A DNA stretch of 64,000 bases from Pseudomonadota bacterium. GTDB lineage: Bacteria > Pseudomonadota > Gammaproteobacteria > Steroidobacterales > Steroidobacteraceae. The position numbers and the translations under genes were made by a program. Numbering within the stretch: position 1 is the stretch's first letter; each line of letters begins with the position of its first letter. Shown piece after piece: positions 52,977-62,159 of the stretch. The DNA lies in NCBI GenBank assembly GCA_016720075.1, contig JADJXW010000001.1, positions 372,001 to 436,000 of the forward strand. Direction: 5' to 3'. The notes below the pieces were generated by a model that was not told the origin of the DNA, ran no database searches, and saw only the letters and a program-made list of their open reading frames with translations.

Positions 52977-53031
52977 TTCCAAATCATTTTTAATGCCCGT
53001 GCGCGGAGCCCGATGCAATAATCGGTGCGAT

Positions 53032-54192
53032 ATGGCCGACACGCGTTCCATCGTTACTGGTGCAAGCATTGCCCTCGCGCTTCTGTGCGCGGGCTGGGCG
53101 GTTTACGAGTCCAAGCACCAGGCTGCGCCGGGTGGATTCGCCGGCGCGCAGCAGGGGCGTCCCGCCGCGGGCGGCGCGCCGGCTGCGGGTGGTCGCCCGG
53201 GTGCAGCGGGCGGTGGCGGCGATGCGATCCCGGTGCTCACGGCCACTGCCGAAAACCGGCAGATCAACGTGGGACTCGAGGCCATCGGCACGGCCAATGC
53301 CAACGAATCGGTCAGCGTCACCTCGAAGACCAGCAACCTCGTCACCGCAATCAGTTTCAACGACGGCCAGAACGTGCAGGCCGGCCAGGTGCTGGTGGAG
53401 CTCGACCGCGCGCAGACCGAAGCCGCGCTCGCCGCAGCCAGCGCCGCCTTCGCCGAAAGCCAGAGCCAGTTCAATCGCAGCCGTGAGCTGTTCAACACGC
53501 AGGCGCTGTCCAAGTCGCAGTACGAGCAGCTCGAAGCGACGATGAAATCCAACCAGGCACGCGTCGATGCCGCCAAGGCGAGCCTGGCCGACACCTACAT
53601 CCGCGCGCCGTTTGCCGGCCGCGTGGGACTGCGCCGCGTCAGCCTCGGCACCCTGATCAGCCCGGGCACCGTCATCACCACGCTCGACGACACCAGTTCC
53701 ATCAAGGTGGACTTCGCCGTGCCCGAGATGAACCTGGGCGAACTGCGTTCCGGCCAGGCCGTCATCGCGCGCAGCAGCGCGTATCCCGGCCGCAACTTCG
53801 CCGGCCGCGTGGCGAGCGTCGACAGCCGCGTCGATCCGGGTTCGCGCGCAGTCACCGTCCGCGCGCTGGTGCCCAATCGCGATGGCGCCCTGAAGCCGGG
53901 CATGTTCCTCACGGTCGACCTGTCCAAGGAGCGCCGCTTGGCGCTGATGGTTCCCGAACAGGCGCTGGTGCCCGAGCAGGCGCGGCAGTTCATCTACGTG
54001 GTGCAGGGGCCCAAGGTTGCCAAGCGCGAGGTCAAGCTCGGCCGGCGCGAACCCGGGTTCGTGGAGATCACCGAGGGCCTGCGCGCCGGTGACCATGTGG
54101 TCATCGAAGGCACGCTGAAGCTGCGCGAAGGCTCGCTGGTGCGCGAGCTGGGCGTCCCCGCCACGGCCGCCGGCGCCGCGCCGCCGTCATGA
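53032..54192 (+). CDS. RND efflux periplasmic adaptor (membrane fusion protein)
   Basis: The 386-residue protein has an N-terminal anchor helix (about 7-24), a Gly/Ala/Pro linker (about 35-63) and a split lipoyl domain (TSNLVTAISFNDGQNVQAGQVLVELD and DTYIRAPFAGRVGLRRVSLGTLISPGTVITTLDD). An alpha-hairpin lies between (about 128-180), followed by beta-barrel and proximal domains (VPEQALVPEQARQFIYVV). It bridges the RND pump to an outer-membrane channel not encoded here. ATG 53032 starts the anchor. It is coupled to the pump gene by ATGA. Confidence 0.93.
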   Translation: MADTRSIVTGASIALALLCAGWAVYESKHQAAPGGFAGAQQGRPAAGGAPAAGGRPGAAGGGGDAIPVLTATAENRQINVGLEAIGTANANESVSVTSKTSNLVTAISFNDGQNVQAGQVLVELDRAQTEAALAAASAAFAESQSQFNRSRELFNTQALSKSQYEQLEATMKSNQARVDAAKASLADTYIRAPFAGRVGLRRVSLGTLISPGTVITTLDDTSSIKVDFAVPEMNLGELRSGQAVIARSSAYPGRNFAGRVASVDSRVDPGSRAVTVRALVPNRDGALKPGMFLTVDLSKERRLALMVPEQALVPEQARQFIYVVQGPKVAKREVKLGRREPGFVEITEGLRAGDHVVIEGTLKLREGSLVRELGVPATAAGAAPPS

Positions 54193-57100
54193 GCATCTCG
54201 GAGCTGTCGATCCGGCGCCCGGTGTTCGCCACCGTGCTGGCGCTGTTGCTGCTCATCATCGGCGTGATGTCGGCGCTGCGCCTTTCAATCCGGGAATATC
54301 CGGACATCTCGCAGCCGGTCGTCAGCATCAACGTCAACTACCGCGGCGCCAACGCGGCGGTCATCGAGACCCGCGTCACGCAGGTGATCGAGAACGAGGT
54401 GGCCGGCCTCGAGGGCGTGGACAAGCTCACCTCGCAGAGCCGCGACGAGCGCGCGTCGATCAACGTGCAGTTCAACGCGGATCGCGACATGGACGCGGCC
54501 GCGAACGACGTGCGTGACCGCGTCACGCGCATCATGGCGCGCCTGCCCGATGAGGCCGATCCGCCGCAGATACAGAAAGTGGACAGTGGCTCCGACGCCG
54601 TCCTGATCGCCATTCTTTCCAGCACCCGGCGCAATTCGCTGGAACTCACCGATTACGCGGATCGCTACCTCGTCGATCGCCTCGGCAGTGTGCCGGGCGT
54701 TGCCACTGTGTCCATGAATGGCGCCCGCCGCTATGCCATGCGCGTCTGGCTGGATCGAACGGCCATGGCGGCTCGACAGATCGCGGTCACCGACCTCGAG
54801 GCGGCGCTGCGCAGCGAGAACATCGAATTGCCCGCCGGCCGCATCGAGTCGCAGCAGCGGGAGTTCTCGCTGCGCACCGACACCTCGCTGCGCACCGAGG
54901 AGGATTTCCGCAGCCTGGTGGTGGGGCGCGGGCCCGACGGCTACCTGGTGCGGCTGGGAGATGTCGCCACCGTGCAGCTGGCCGCCGAGAACCAGCGCAG
55001 CGGCGCGGCCACCAACGACGGCCCCGCGCTGTTGATGCCGGTGCAGGCGCTGTCCACGGCCAACGTCCTCGAAGTGTCGGAGTCGATCAAGCGGGAAATC
55101 GACCTCATCAAGAAGACGCTGCCCGAGGACATCAAGATCGAGGTGAACATCGACAACTCGGTGTTCATCCGCGAATCGATGAAGAAGGTCGTGGTCGCGC
55201 TGGCCGAGACCATGTCCATCGTGCTGGTGGTCATCTTCCTGTTCCTGGGCAGCATGCGCGCCACGCTGATCCCGGCGGTCACCATCCCCGTGTCCATTTT
55301 CGCCGCCGCGCTGGTGATGGCCATCTTCGGCTACTCGATCAACACGCTGACGCTGCTGGGCGCGGTGCTGGCCATCGGCCTCGTGGTCGACGATGCCATC
55401 GTGGTGCTCGAGAACATCGTCCGGCGCATCGAACACAAGGAACCGCCGCTGCTGGCCGCCATCAACGGCAGCCGCGAGATCGGCTTTGCGGTCATCGCCA
55501 CCACCATGGTGCTGGTGGCCGTGTTCCTGCCGATCTCCTACCTGCAGGGCAACGTCGGCCGGCTGTTCAGCGAGTTCGGCGTATCGGTGGCCGCGGCCGT
55601 GGTGTTCTCGGCCATCATCGCGCTGACGCTCACGCCGATGATGACCTCCAAGCTGTTCGCCAACGGCATCCATCGCGGGCGCTTTGCCTCCGCGATCGAT
55701 CGGGCGTTCAAGCAGCTCACGCAGTCCTACATGAACGCGCTGCACTGGGGCCTGGCCGGGCGCAGGCCCGTGCTGCTGCTGTCCTGCGCCGGCGTCGCCG
55801 CGGCGCTGGCCATCTCGCTGCTCGTGTTCGGCATGCCCTGGAATGGCATGCGGCTGCCGCAGGAACTGGCGCCGCAGGAAGACCGTGGCCGCGTGCAGGT
55901 GTTCATCCAGGCGCCGGAAGGCGCGAGTCTCGACTACACCTCGCGCCAGATCGCGCAGGTGGCCGAGATTGCTTACGACGAAGTGCGGCGTGGCAATGCG
56001 CCGCGCGTCATTTCCCGCACCGGCAATTTCAACAGCCAGGCCGCAGTGGACAACGGCATGGTGATGCTGCCGCTGAACAACTGGGGCGATCGCCCCGACA
56101 GCGCGGCGCAGATCGTCGCGCGGCTGCGCGCCAAGACGCAGGACATCCCCGGCGCCCGCGTGGTGCCGCGTACGCCCGGTGGACTCGGCGGCAACGGCAA
56201 GCCGGTGGCCATCGTGCTGCAGGGGCCGGAATACCAGGCCGTGGCGCAGCTGGCCGACCAGGTCATGCAGAAGGCACAGGAAAACCCCGGCCTCGCCAAC
56301 CTCGAGATGGACTACCAGGAGCGCCAGCCGCAACTGCGCGTGGCCATCGACCGCAACAAGGCGGCGGACCTGGGCGTGTCGCTCAACAACGTGGGCCGCG
56401 CGCTCGAGACCATGCTCGGCTCGCGCGTGGTCACCACGTTCCTGATGGGCGGCGACGAATACAACGTGGTGCTGCAGGCCCGCGACGAGCAGCGCGCCTC
56501 GGTCAACGACCTGTCCAACATCTACGTGCGCTCGGACCGCACGCGCGAGCTGGTGCCGCTGGCCAGCGTGGTCAGCACCCAGGAGACTGGGGCGGCCTCC
56601 GAGCTGCGACGCTTCAACCGCATGCGCTCGGTCACCGTCACCGCCAACCTCAATGCCGGCTACTCGCTGGGCGAGGCGCTCGACTACATGGAGACCACCG
56701 TGCGCGACCTGCAGGGCAATGTGCCGGTGCAGATCGACTTCGACGGCGAGTCGCGCGAGCTGAAGCGATCGGCGGGCGGGCTGTTCATCACGTTCGGCTT
56801 CGCCATCCTCATCGTGTACCTGGTGCTGGCGGCGCAGTTCGAGAGCTTCGTGCATCCGCTGGTGATCCTGGCGGCCGTGCCGATGGCGCTCACCGGCGCG
56901 CTGTTCGGCCTGTGGCTGTTTGGGTCGTCCATCAACATCTTCAGCCAGATCGGCGCGATCATGCTGGTGGGCATCGCCAGCAAGAACGGCATCCTGATCG
57001 TGGAGTTCGCGAACCAGCTGCGGGATCGCGGACGCCAGTTCGTCGAGGCCACCATCGAGGCCGCTGGCGCCCGCCTGCGACCGGTGCTGATGACCACGCT

Positions 57101-57368
57101 GGCCACGGCCGTGGGCGCGGTGCCGCTGATGATCGCCAGCGGCGCGGGTGCCGAGAGCCGCCAGTCCATCGGCGCCACGGTGTTCTTTGGTTCGGTGTTC
57201 GCGGTGGCGCTCACGCTGATCGTCGTGCCGGCACTTTATGTACTGATCGCGCGCAATACGCGCTCCCCGCAGTACCTTTCCCGGATTATCGACAAACTGC
57301 GGGGCAGCCAGACCACCCAGGTCCCCGAGGAAGGCGACCCGGCGCCGCAGGCATCCCCCCTGGGCTGA
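54189..57368 (+). CDS. RND multidrug efflux permease, HAE-1/AcrB-like
   Basis: The 1059-residue inner-membrane proton antiporter begins with MSISELSIRRPVFATVLALLLLIIGV. It shows the paired periplasmic domains and the TM4 proton-relay aspartates in AIGLVVDDAIVVLENIVRRIEHKE (about residue 398). The second-half motif is MLVGIASKNGILIVEFANQLRDRG. Length and organisation fit drug-type RND pumps rather than heavy-metal (HME) or SecDF types. Substrate unknown. No TolC-like channel or regulator is adjacent. Confidence 0.95.
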   Translation: MSISELSIRRPVFATVLALLLLIIGVMSALRLSIREYPDISQPVVSINVNYRGANAAVIETRVTQVIENEVAGLEGVDKLTSQSRDERASINVQFNADRDMDAAANDVRDRVTRIMARLPDEADPPQIQKVDSGSDAVLIAILSSTRRNSLELTDYADRYLVDRLGSVPGVATVSMNGARRYAMRVWLDRTAMAARQIAVTDLEAALRSENIELPAGRIESQQREFSLRTDTSLRTEEDFRSLVVGRGPDGYLVRLGDVATVQLAAENQRSGAATNDGPALLMPVQALSTANVLEVSESIKREIDLIKKTLPEDIKIEVNIDNSVFIRESMKKVVVALAETMSIVLVVIFLFLGSMRATLIPAVTIPVSIFAAALVMAIFGYSINTLTLLGAVLAIGLVVDDAIVVLENIVRRIEHKEPPLLAAINGSREIGFAVIATTMVLVAVFLPISYLQGNVGRLFSEFGVSVAAAVVFSAIIALTLTPMMTSKLFANGIHRGRFASAIDRAFKQLTQSYMNALHWGLAGRRPVLLLSCAGVAAALAISLLVFGMPWNGMRLPQELAPQEDRGRVQVFIQAPEGASLDYTSRQIAQVAEIAYDEVRRGNAPRVISRTGNFNSQAAVDNGMVMLPLNNWGDRPDSAAQIVARLRAKTQDIPGARVVPRTPGGLGGNGKPVAIVLQGPEYQAVAQLADQVMQKAQENPGLANLEMDYQERQPQLRVAIDRNKAADLGVSLNNVGRALETMLGSRVVTTFLMGGDEYNVVLQARDEQRASVNDLSNIYVRSDRTRELVPLASVVSTQETGAASELRRFNRMRSVTVTANLNAGYSLGEALDYMETTVRDLQGNVPVQIDFDGESRELKRSAGGLFITFGFAILIVYLVLAAQFESFVHPLVILAAVPMALTGALFGLWLFGSSINIFSQIGAIMLVGIASKNGILIVEFANQLRDRGRQFVEATIEAAGARLRPVLMTTLATAVGAVPLMIASGAGAESRQSIGATVFFGSVFAVALTLIVVPALYVLIARNTRSPQYLSRIIDKLRGSQTTQVPEEGDPAPQASPLG

Positions 57369-57424
57369 CCTCGCCCGGCTAGAATCGGGAACCCGGATCC
57401 CTGGGATCCCCGGACCCCCGATTC

Positions 57425-58927
57425 ATGGCCATTACGCCCTACAAGCAGCTCGAAACAGAGTGGCAGCGCCTGCATGCCTTCAGCGGCGCGCTGTCGCTGT
57501 TGCGCTGGGACGCCGCGGTGATGATGCCGCGTGGCAGCTCCGACGTGCGCGGCGAACAGCTGGCGGCCATCGAAACCGAACAGCACGCGCTGCTCACCTC
57601 GCCGAAGGTCAGCCGCTTGCTCGAGCGTGCGAAGGCCGGCGCCGGCGAACTGGACGAATGGCAGCAGGCGAACCTGCGCGAGATGAGCCGGCAGCGCGAC
57701 CATGCCATCGCCACGCCCGTGTCCCTGATCACGCGCCTCGCCCATGCCACGTCGCTGGCCGAGGTGCGCTGGGCCGAGGCCCGCGAGAAGCAGGATTTCG
57801 CCATCTTCGCGCCGCACCTCGAAGAGGTGCTGCACCTGGTGCGCGACCGCGCGGCGCTGCTGGGGCAGGCGCTCGGGCTCGCCCCATACGACGCGCTGAT
57901 CGATGGTTTCACGCCCGGCCTGCGCAGCGCCGAGATCGACACGGTGTTCCGCGCCTACTCGCGGCGCCTGCCCGCGCTGATCCGCGAGGTGATCGAACGT
58001 CAGGCGGCCCGCCCGCCGTTGCCCATCGCCGGCCGCTTCGCCGCGGGCAAGCAGCGCGCGATGATCGTCGAGGTGATGAAGGCGTTCGGCTTTCCCTTCG
58101 ATCGGGGCCGGCTCGACGAAAGCGACCATCCCTTCACCGAGGGCGTGGCCGGCGACATCCGCGTGACCACCAAGCTCGATGCCACGGATCCGTTCAAGGG
58201 GCTGCTGGCGGCGCTGCACGAGACCGGCCACGCGCTGTACGACCTGGGCGTGCCGCGCGAGTGGCGCACGCAGCCGGTGGGCAAGGAGCGCGGCATGGCG
58301 CTCGAGGAAAGCCAGTCGCTGCTGATCGAGATGATCGTCTGCCGCAGCCGCCCCTTCCTGCACTACCTGAAGCCCCTGCTGGAAAAGCACTTCTCGGTCA
58401 GCGGGCCGGAATGGGAAGTGGACAACCTCTACCACGTGCTCACGCAGGTGCGGCGCGGGCACATCCGCGTGGACGCCGACGAGGTCACCTACCCGCTGCA
58501 TGTGGTGCTGCGCTATGGCATCGAGCGGGATCTGCTCGAAGGGCGCCTCGCGGTGCGCGACCTGCCCGAGGCGTGGAACAATGGCATGCTGGAGCGCCTG
58601 GAAGTGAAGCCCGCCAACGCCGCCGAAGGCTGCCTGCAGGACATCCACTGGGCTCACGGTTCATTCGGCTATTTCCCGTCCTACGCCATGGGCGCCGCCA
58701 TCGCGGCCCAGCTTCATGAAAGCCTGCGCTCGCGCACGCCCGACCTCGACGAGCACCTGGCGCGCGGCGATTTCAGCGTGGTCACGCGCTGGCTTGCCGA
58801 GCATGTGCATGCCGAGGGCGCGCGGCTGACGCCGCCCGAACTCATGAAGAAGGCCACGGGCAAGGCGCTCTCGGCAGCGGCGGCGCTGCGCTACCTGGAG
58901 GGCAAGTACCTCGAGGACGCCCGATGA
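57425..58927 (+). CDS. M32-family metallocarboxypeptidase
   Basis: The 500-residue zinc carboxypeptidase (Taq carboxypeptidase type) has H265-ETG-H269 and a downstream Glu in MALEESQSLLIEM (about 294-306). Other conserved blocks are LDATDPFKGLLAALHETGHALYDLG, HYLKPLLEKHF, VTYPLHVVLRYGIERDL and DIHWAHGSFGYFPSYAMG. It removes C-terminal residues from peptides in the cytosol. It is coupled to ttcA (ATGA). Confidence 0.95.
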   Translation: MAITPYKQLETEWQRLHAFSGALSLLRWDAAVMMPRGSSDVRGEQLAAIETEQHALLTSPKVSRLLERAKAGAGELDEWQQANLREMSRQRDHAIATPVSLITRLAHATSLAEVRWAEAREKQDFAIFAPHLEEVLHLVRDRAALLGQALGLAPYDALIDGFTPGLRSAEIDTVFRAYSRRLPALIREVIERQAARPPLPIAGRFAAGKQRAMIVEVMKAFGFPFDRGRLDESDHPFTEGVAGDIRVTTKLDATDPFKGLLAALHETGHALYDLGVPREWRTQPVGKERGMALEESQSLLIEMIVCRSRPFLHYLKPLLEKHFSVSGPEWEVDNLYHVLTQVRRGHIRVDADEVTYPLHVVLRYGIERDLLEGRLAVRDLPEAWNNGMLERLEVKPANAAEGCLQDIHWAHGSFGYFPSYAMGAAIAAQLHESLRSRTPDLDEHLARGDFSVVTRWLAEHVHAEGARLTPPELMKKATGKALSAAAALRYLEGKYLEDAR

Positions 58928-59721
58928 ACGCGGTGGTCACCGCGCCGCTGCCGATGTCCTCGACCAAGCGCAAGCTGGCGGCCCACCTGCGTGGCCTCGT
59001 GGGCAAGGCCATCGAGGACTACGGCATGATCGCGGAGGGCGACCGCGTGATGGTGTGCCTGTCCGGTGGCAAGGATTCCTACACGCTGCTCGACATGCTG
59101 CTGTCGCTGCAGCGCGCGGCGCCGGTGAACTTCTCGCTGATCGCCGTGAACCTGGACCAGAAGCAGCCGGATTTCCCGGCGCACGTACTGCCGGAATACC
59201 TGAAGTCGCTGGGCGTGGACTACCACGTCATCGAGCAGGACACCTACAGCGTGGTGAAGCGGCTCATCCCCGAGGGGCGCACGATGTGCAGCCTGTGCTC
59301 GCGCATGCGACGCGGCGCGCTGTACCGGTACGCGGCCGAGAATGGCATCACCAAGGTGGCCCTCGGTCATCATCGCGATGACATCGTCGAGACGCTGTTC
59401 CTCAACCTGTTCTTCGGCGGCAAGCTCAAGGCCATGGCCCCGAAGCTGCGTTCCGAGGACGGGCAGCACGTGGTCATCCGGCCGCTGGCCTATGTTCCCG
59501 AGCGCGATATCGCACGCTATGCCGCCGCGCGCGAGTTTCCGATCATTCCCTGCAACCTGTGCGGCTCGCAGGAAAACCTGCAGCGCGCGGCGGTGAAGAA
59601 GATGCTGGCCGACTGGGAGCGTGATTTCCCGGGTCGCACGGAATCGCTGATGACCGCGTTGCGCAACGTGGAGCCGGCGCACCTGGCCGATACACGGCTG
59701 TTCGATTTCGCGGGCTTGTGA
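58924..59721 (+). CDS. ttcA: tRNA 2-thiocytidine(32) synthetase TtcA
   Basis: The 265-residue enzyme thiolates C32 of certain tRNAs. It shows the PP-loop SGGKDS (47-52) and the Fe-S cysteines C122-x2-C125 (CSLCSRMRRG), with a third in IIPCNLCGSQENLQR. RDDIVETLFLNLFFGGKLKAMAPKL is the family substrate region. Slightly short at the C-terminus compared with E. coli TtcA (311). Overlaps the genes on both sides. Confidence 0.95.
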   Translation: MNAVVTAPLPMSSTKRKLAAHLRGLVGKAIEDYGMIAEGDRVMVCLSGGKDSYTLLDMLLSLQRAAPVNFSLIAVNLDQKQPDFPAHVLPEYLKSLGVDYHVIEQDTYSVVKRLIPEGRTMCSLCSRMRRGALYRYAAENGITKVALGHHRDDIVETLFLNLFFGGKLKAMAPKLRSEDGQHVVIRPLAYVPERDIARYAAAREFPIIPCNLCGSQENLQRAAVKKMLADWERDFPGRTESLMTALRNVEPAHLADTRLFDFAGL

Positions 59722-61103
59722 AGCCGCCCATTCCCAACAGCTACTGGGTGGAGCCGGGCCTGATCCTGGCCGGCGAGCACCCCGACGCCGGCAGCGAGGC
59801 GGCGACCCGCGCGCGTATCGAGGCGCTGCTCGGCGCGGGCGTGAGGGGCTTCATCAATCTGACCGAGCCCGGCGAGCTGCCCGACTACAGCGGCCTGCTT
59901 CCCGATGGCGTGCAGTGCCATGGGTTTCCCCTGCCGGATCATTCCGTGCCGGACACCGCGCAGCAGATGCACGAGGTGCAGGACGCGCTGCAGAGGCTGC
60001 TTGACGCTGGCCTGACCGTCTACGTGCATTGCCGTGCCGGCATCGGTCGCACCGGCATCACCATCGGCTGCTACCTGCGCGAGCAGGGCCAGGCGCCGGA
60101 GGCGGCGCTGTCCGAGCTCAACCGGTTGTGGCAGCAGAACGCGCGCGCCGCACGCTGGCCCAGCATTCCGGAAACGCCCGAGCAGGAGCGATTCATCCTG
60201 GAGTGGCTGCCGCGGTCGCGCGAGGCGCCACCCGCGCTGGAGCGCTTTCGCGGCTGCCTGATGGGACTCGCCATCGCCGACGTCTGCGCCACGGCTCCTC
60301 GGGGGGCGGGCCCTTCAGCGTGGTCCGACGACACGGCCCTGGCGCTGTGCGCCACCGAGAGCCTTCTGGCGCGCGGCCGGTTCGACGGCCGCGACCAGCT
60401 CGACCGGATCCGCGACTGGTCGCGCGATCCGGTGGCCGCGGGCGCAGCCGCGGATGCTTCGCTGCGTCCGGCGGTGCGCGATGTGCTGGCCCGGGCCATG
60501 TGGAACAAGGCGCAGCTGCTGGGATCCCACGACCCCAGCCAGATGGATGCCTCGCCGCTGTCGCGCTGCGCCGCCGCCGCGCTGTTCACGGCGGGGGCGG
60601 GTGGTGGTGGCGCAGGCGCCCTGGGCGCGGACCTTGCCCGGTTGACGCACCAGGCCCCCTTGCCCGTGGACGCCTGCCGGGTGCTGTCCGAGATGATCGC
60701 TGCGGCCCTCCGCGGCCAGCCCCGTTCGGCCGTGATGACCGCCGCGCTGGTGCCCGGTGGGCTGCCGCTGAGGGACGAACTGCGCCTGATGGCCGAGGAC
60801 TGGAACGGCCTGCAGGTGGGTCGCCGCCGGCCACCCCCGGGGATCCTGGGGGCGCTGGACCGTGCCGCCCGCTGCTTCGCCCGCAGCCGCGGCTTCGCCG
60901 ACGGGCTGGAGAGGGCCCTGGCCACGGCCCGGGTGGAGCAGGACGCAGTGGCGGCCAGTTACGGGGCCCTGGCGGGGGCCTGGTATGGCGAATCAGCCCT
61001 TCCTGCCGACCTCAAGGCCCGGGTCGCGGGCCTGCCACGGCTGGCGAGCCTGGCAGGGCGGCTGGTCCAGCGACCGGATGCGGCGGGCGGTCGGCTGGCT
61101 TAG
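59718..61103 (+). CDS. Fusion: dual-specificity-type phosphatase + ADP-ribosylglycohydrolase-like domain
   Basis: The 461-residue protein has two parts. Residues 1-165 form a cysteine phosphatase with the P-loop HCRAGIGRTG (C105, R111) and a probable acid D74 in PLPDHSVPD. Residues 175-455 resemble the ADP-ribosylglycohydrolase (DraG/ARH) fold: RFRGCLMGLAIADVCA, SDDTALALCATESLL (203-217) and VEQDAVAASYGALAGAWYGESALP. The Mg-binding pattern is only partly kept. SDDT is present, but GDAxG reads ADVCA and the late DxDT-type motif reads DAVAAS. The ARH half may therefore be weak or non-catalytic. It overlaps ttcA upstream. Confidence 0.78.
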   Translation: MKPPIPNSYWVEPGLILAGEHPDAGSEAATRARIEALLGAGVRGFINLTEPGELPDYSGLLPDGVQCHGFPLPDHSVPDTAQQMHEVQDALQRLLDAGLTVYVHCRAGIGRTGITIGCYLREQGQAPEAALSELNRLWQQNARAARWPSIPETPEQERFILEWLPRSREAPPALERFRGCLMGLAIADVCATAPRGAGPSAWSDDTALALCATESLLARGRFDGRDQLDRIRDWSRDPVAAGAAADASLRPAVRDVLARAMWNKAQLLGSHDPSQMDASPLSRCAAAALFTAGAGGGGAGALGADLARLTHQAPLPVDACRVLSEMIAAALRGQPRSAVMTAALVPGGLPLRDELRLMAEDWNGLQVGRRRPPPGILGALDRAARCFARSRGFADGLERALATARVEQDAVAASYGALAGAWYGESALPADLKARVAGLPRLASLAGRLVQRPDAAGGRLA

Positions 61104-61112
61104 AGTGCGTCG

Positions 61113-62159
61113 ATGCCTGCTTCCTCCTCGCGCCCGACCCGCAAGCCCGCGCTGGCCTGGACGCGCCTGTCCGACGAGGAACTGCTGAACCTGCGCTTCT
61201 GCGACCTGAAGCTCACGCTGGCCGGCAGCAGCCTGGAACGCCGCCTGAATCGCATCAACGACGAACTCGAGCGCCGCGGCATCCGTTTCCGGCCGCACAT
61301 GTGGCTGGCCGAGGAATGGTTCTCGCCCGATGGCGTGCCCGGCATCGCCGTGCCGTTCTATCTCGCGCATCCCCGGCTGCGGCGCCTGGAACGCCGCCTG
61401 ATGAAGGAAGTGGAGGGCGGCAACAGCAACTGGCTGATGCGCATCCTGCGCCACGAGGCCGGCCATGCCATCGACACCGCCTACCGGCTGCGCCGTCGCG
61501 CGCGCTGGCGCGAAGTCTTCGGCCCGGCCTCGCTGCCGTATCCGCAGCGCTACCGCGCGCGCACCCGCAGCCGCCGCTATGTGCAGCATCTGGGCGACTG
61601 GTATGCGCAGAGCCATCCCACCGAGGATTTCGCCGAAACCTTCGCCGTATGGCTGAAGCCCAATTCGGACTGGCGTCGCACCTATGCGAGCTGGCCGGCG
61701 TGGGAAAAACTCTCGTTCGTCGATGAAGTGATGCACGAGGTTTCCGACAAGACTGCTCCCGTGCGCACGCGCGTGCAGATCGAACCCTTGCGCGAAAACC
61801 AGCGCACGCTCGCCGAGCACTACCGCGAACGCCTGGCGCGCCAGCACAGCTGGCGCAGTGAGGCGGCCGACAACCTGCTGCTGCGCGTGTTTGCGCGGCG
61901 CCCCTCGCGCCGCGGAGCGCTGCGCGCCGCGCAGTACCTGCGTGGCAACCGCAAGTCGCTGCTGGCCGCCGTGCACCGCGACACCGGGGTGGAAACCTAT
62001 ACACTGCACCAGCTGCTGCGCATCGCCATCGATCGCGCGGACTACCTGGACCTGCACCTGCGGGGTTCACAGCGCACCGCCGGCCCGCACGCGCGCTGGT
62101 TGTTGGGCGGTTTGGTCCGTATATTCGGCGAGCAGGAGCGGCCACAGCTGAATCTATGA
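61113..62159 (+). CDS. Putative zinc metallopeptidase (gluzincin-like)
   Basis: The 348-residue soluble protein has H114-EAG-H118 in MRILRHEAGHAIDTAYRL and a downstream HPTEDFAETFAVWL with E171/E175 as the likely third zinc ligand. It is rich in Arg. No signal peptide, so cytosolic. It resembles uncharacterised 'putative zinc-binding metallopeptidase' proteins often found next to an ATP-grasp ligase, as here (ATGA overlap). Substrate unknown. Confidence 0.75.
   Translation: MPASSSRPTRKPALAWTRLSDEELLNLRFCDLKLTLAGSSLERRLNRINDELERRGIRFRPHMWLAEEWFSPDGVPGIAVPFYLAHPRLRRLERRLMKEVEGGNSNWLMRILRHEAGHAIDTAYRLRRRARWREVFGPASLPYPQRYRARTRSRRYVQHLGDWYAQSHPTEDFAETFAVWLKPNSDWRRTYASWPAWEKLSFVDEVMHEVSDKTAPVRTRVQIEPLRENQRTLAEHYRERLARQHSWRSEAADNLLLRVFARRPSRRGALRAAQYLRGNRKSLLAAVHRDTGVETYTLHQLLRIAIDRADYLDLHLRGSQRTAGPHARWLLGGLVRIFGEQERPQLNL

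Noticed and set aside
54285..56855. 856-codon open frame opposite the RND pump
   Set aside because: It is a His/Asp/Arg-rich antisense shadow of a well-matched RND permease.
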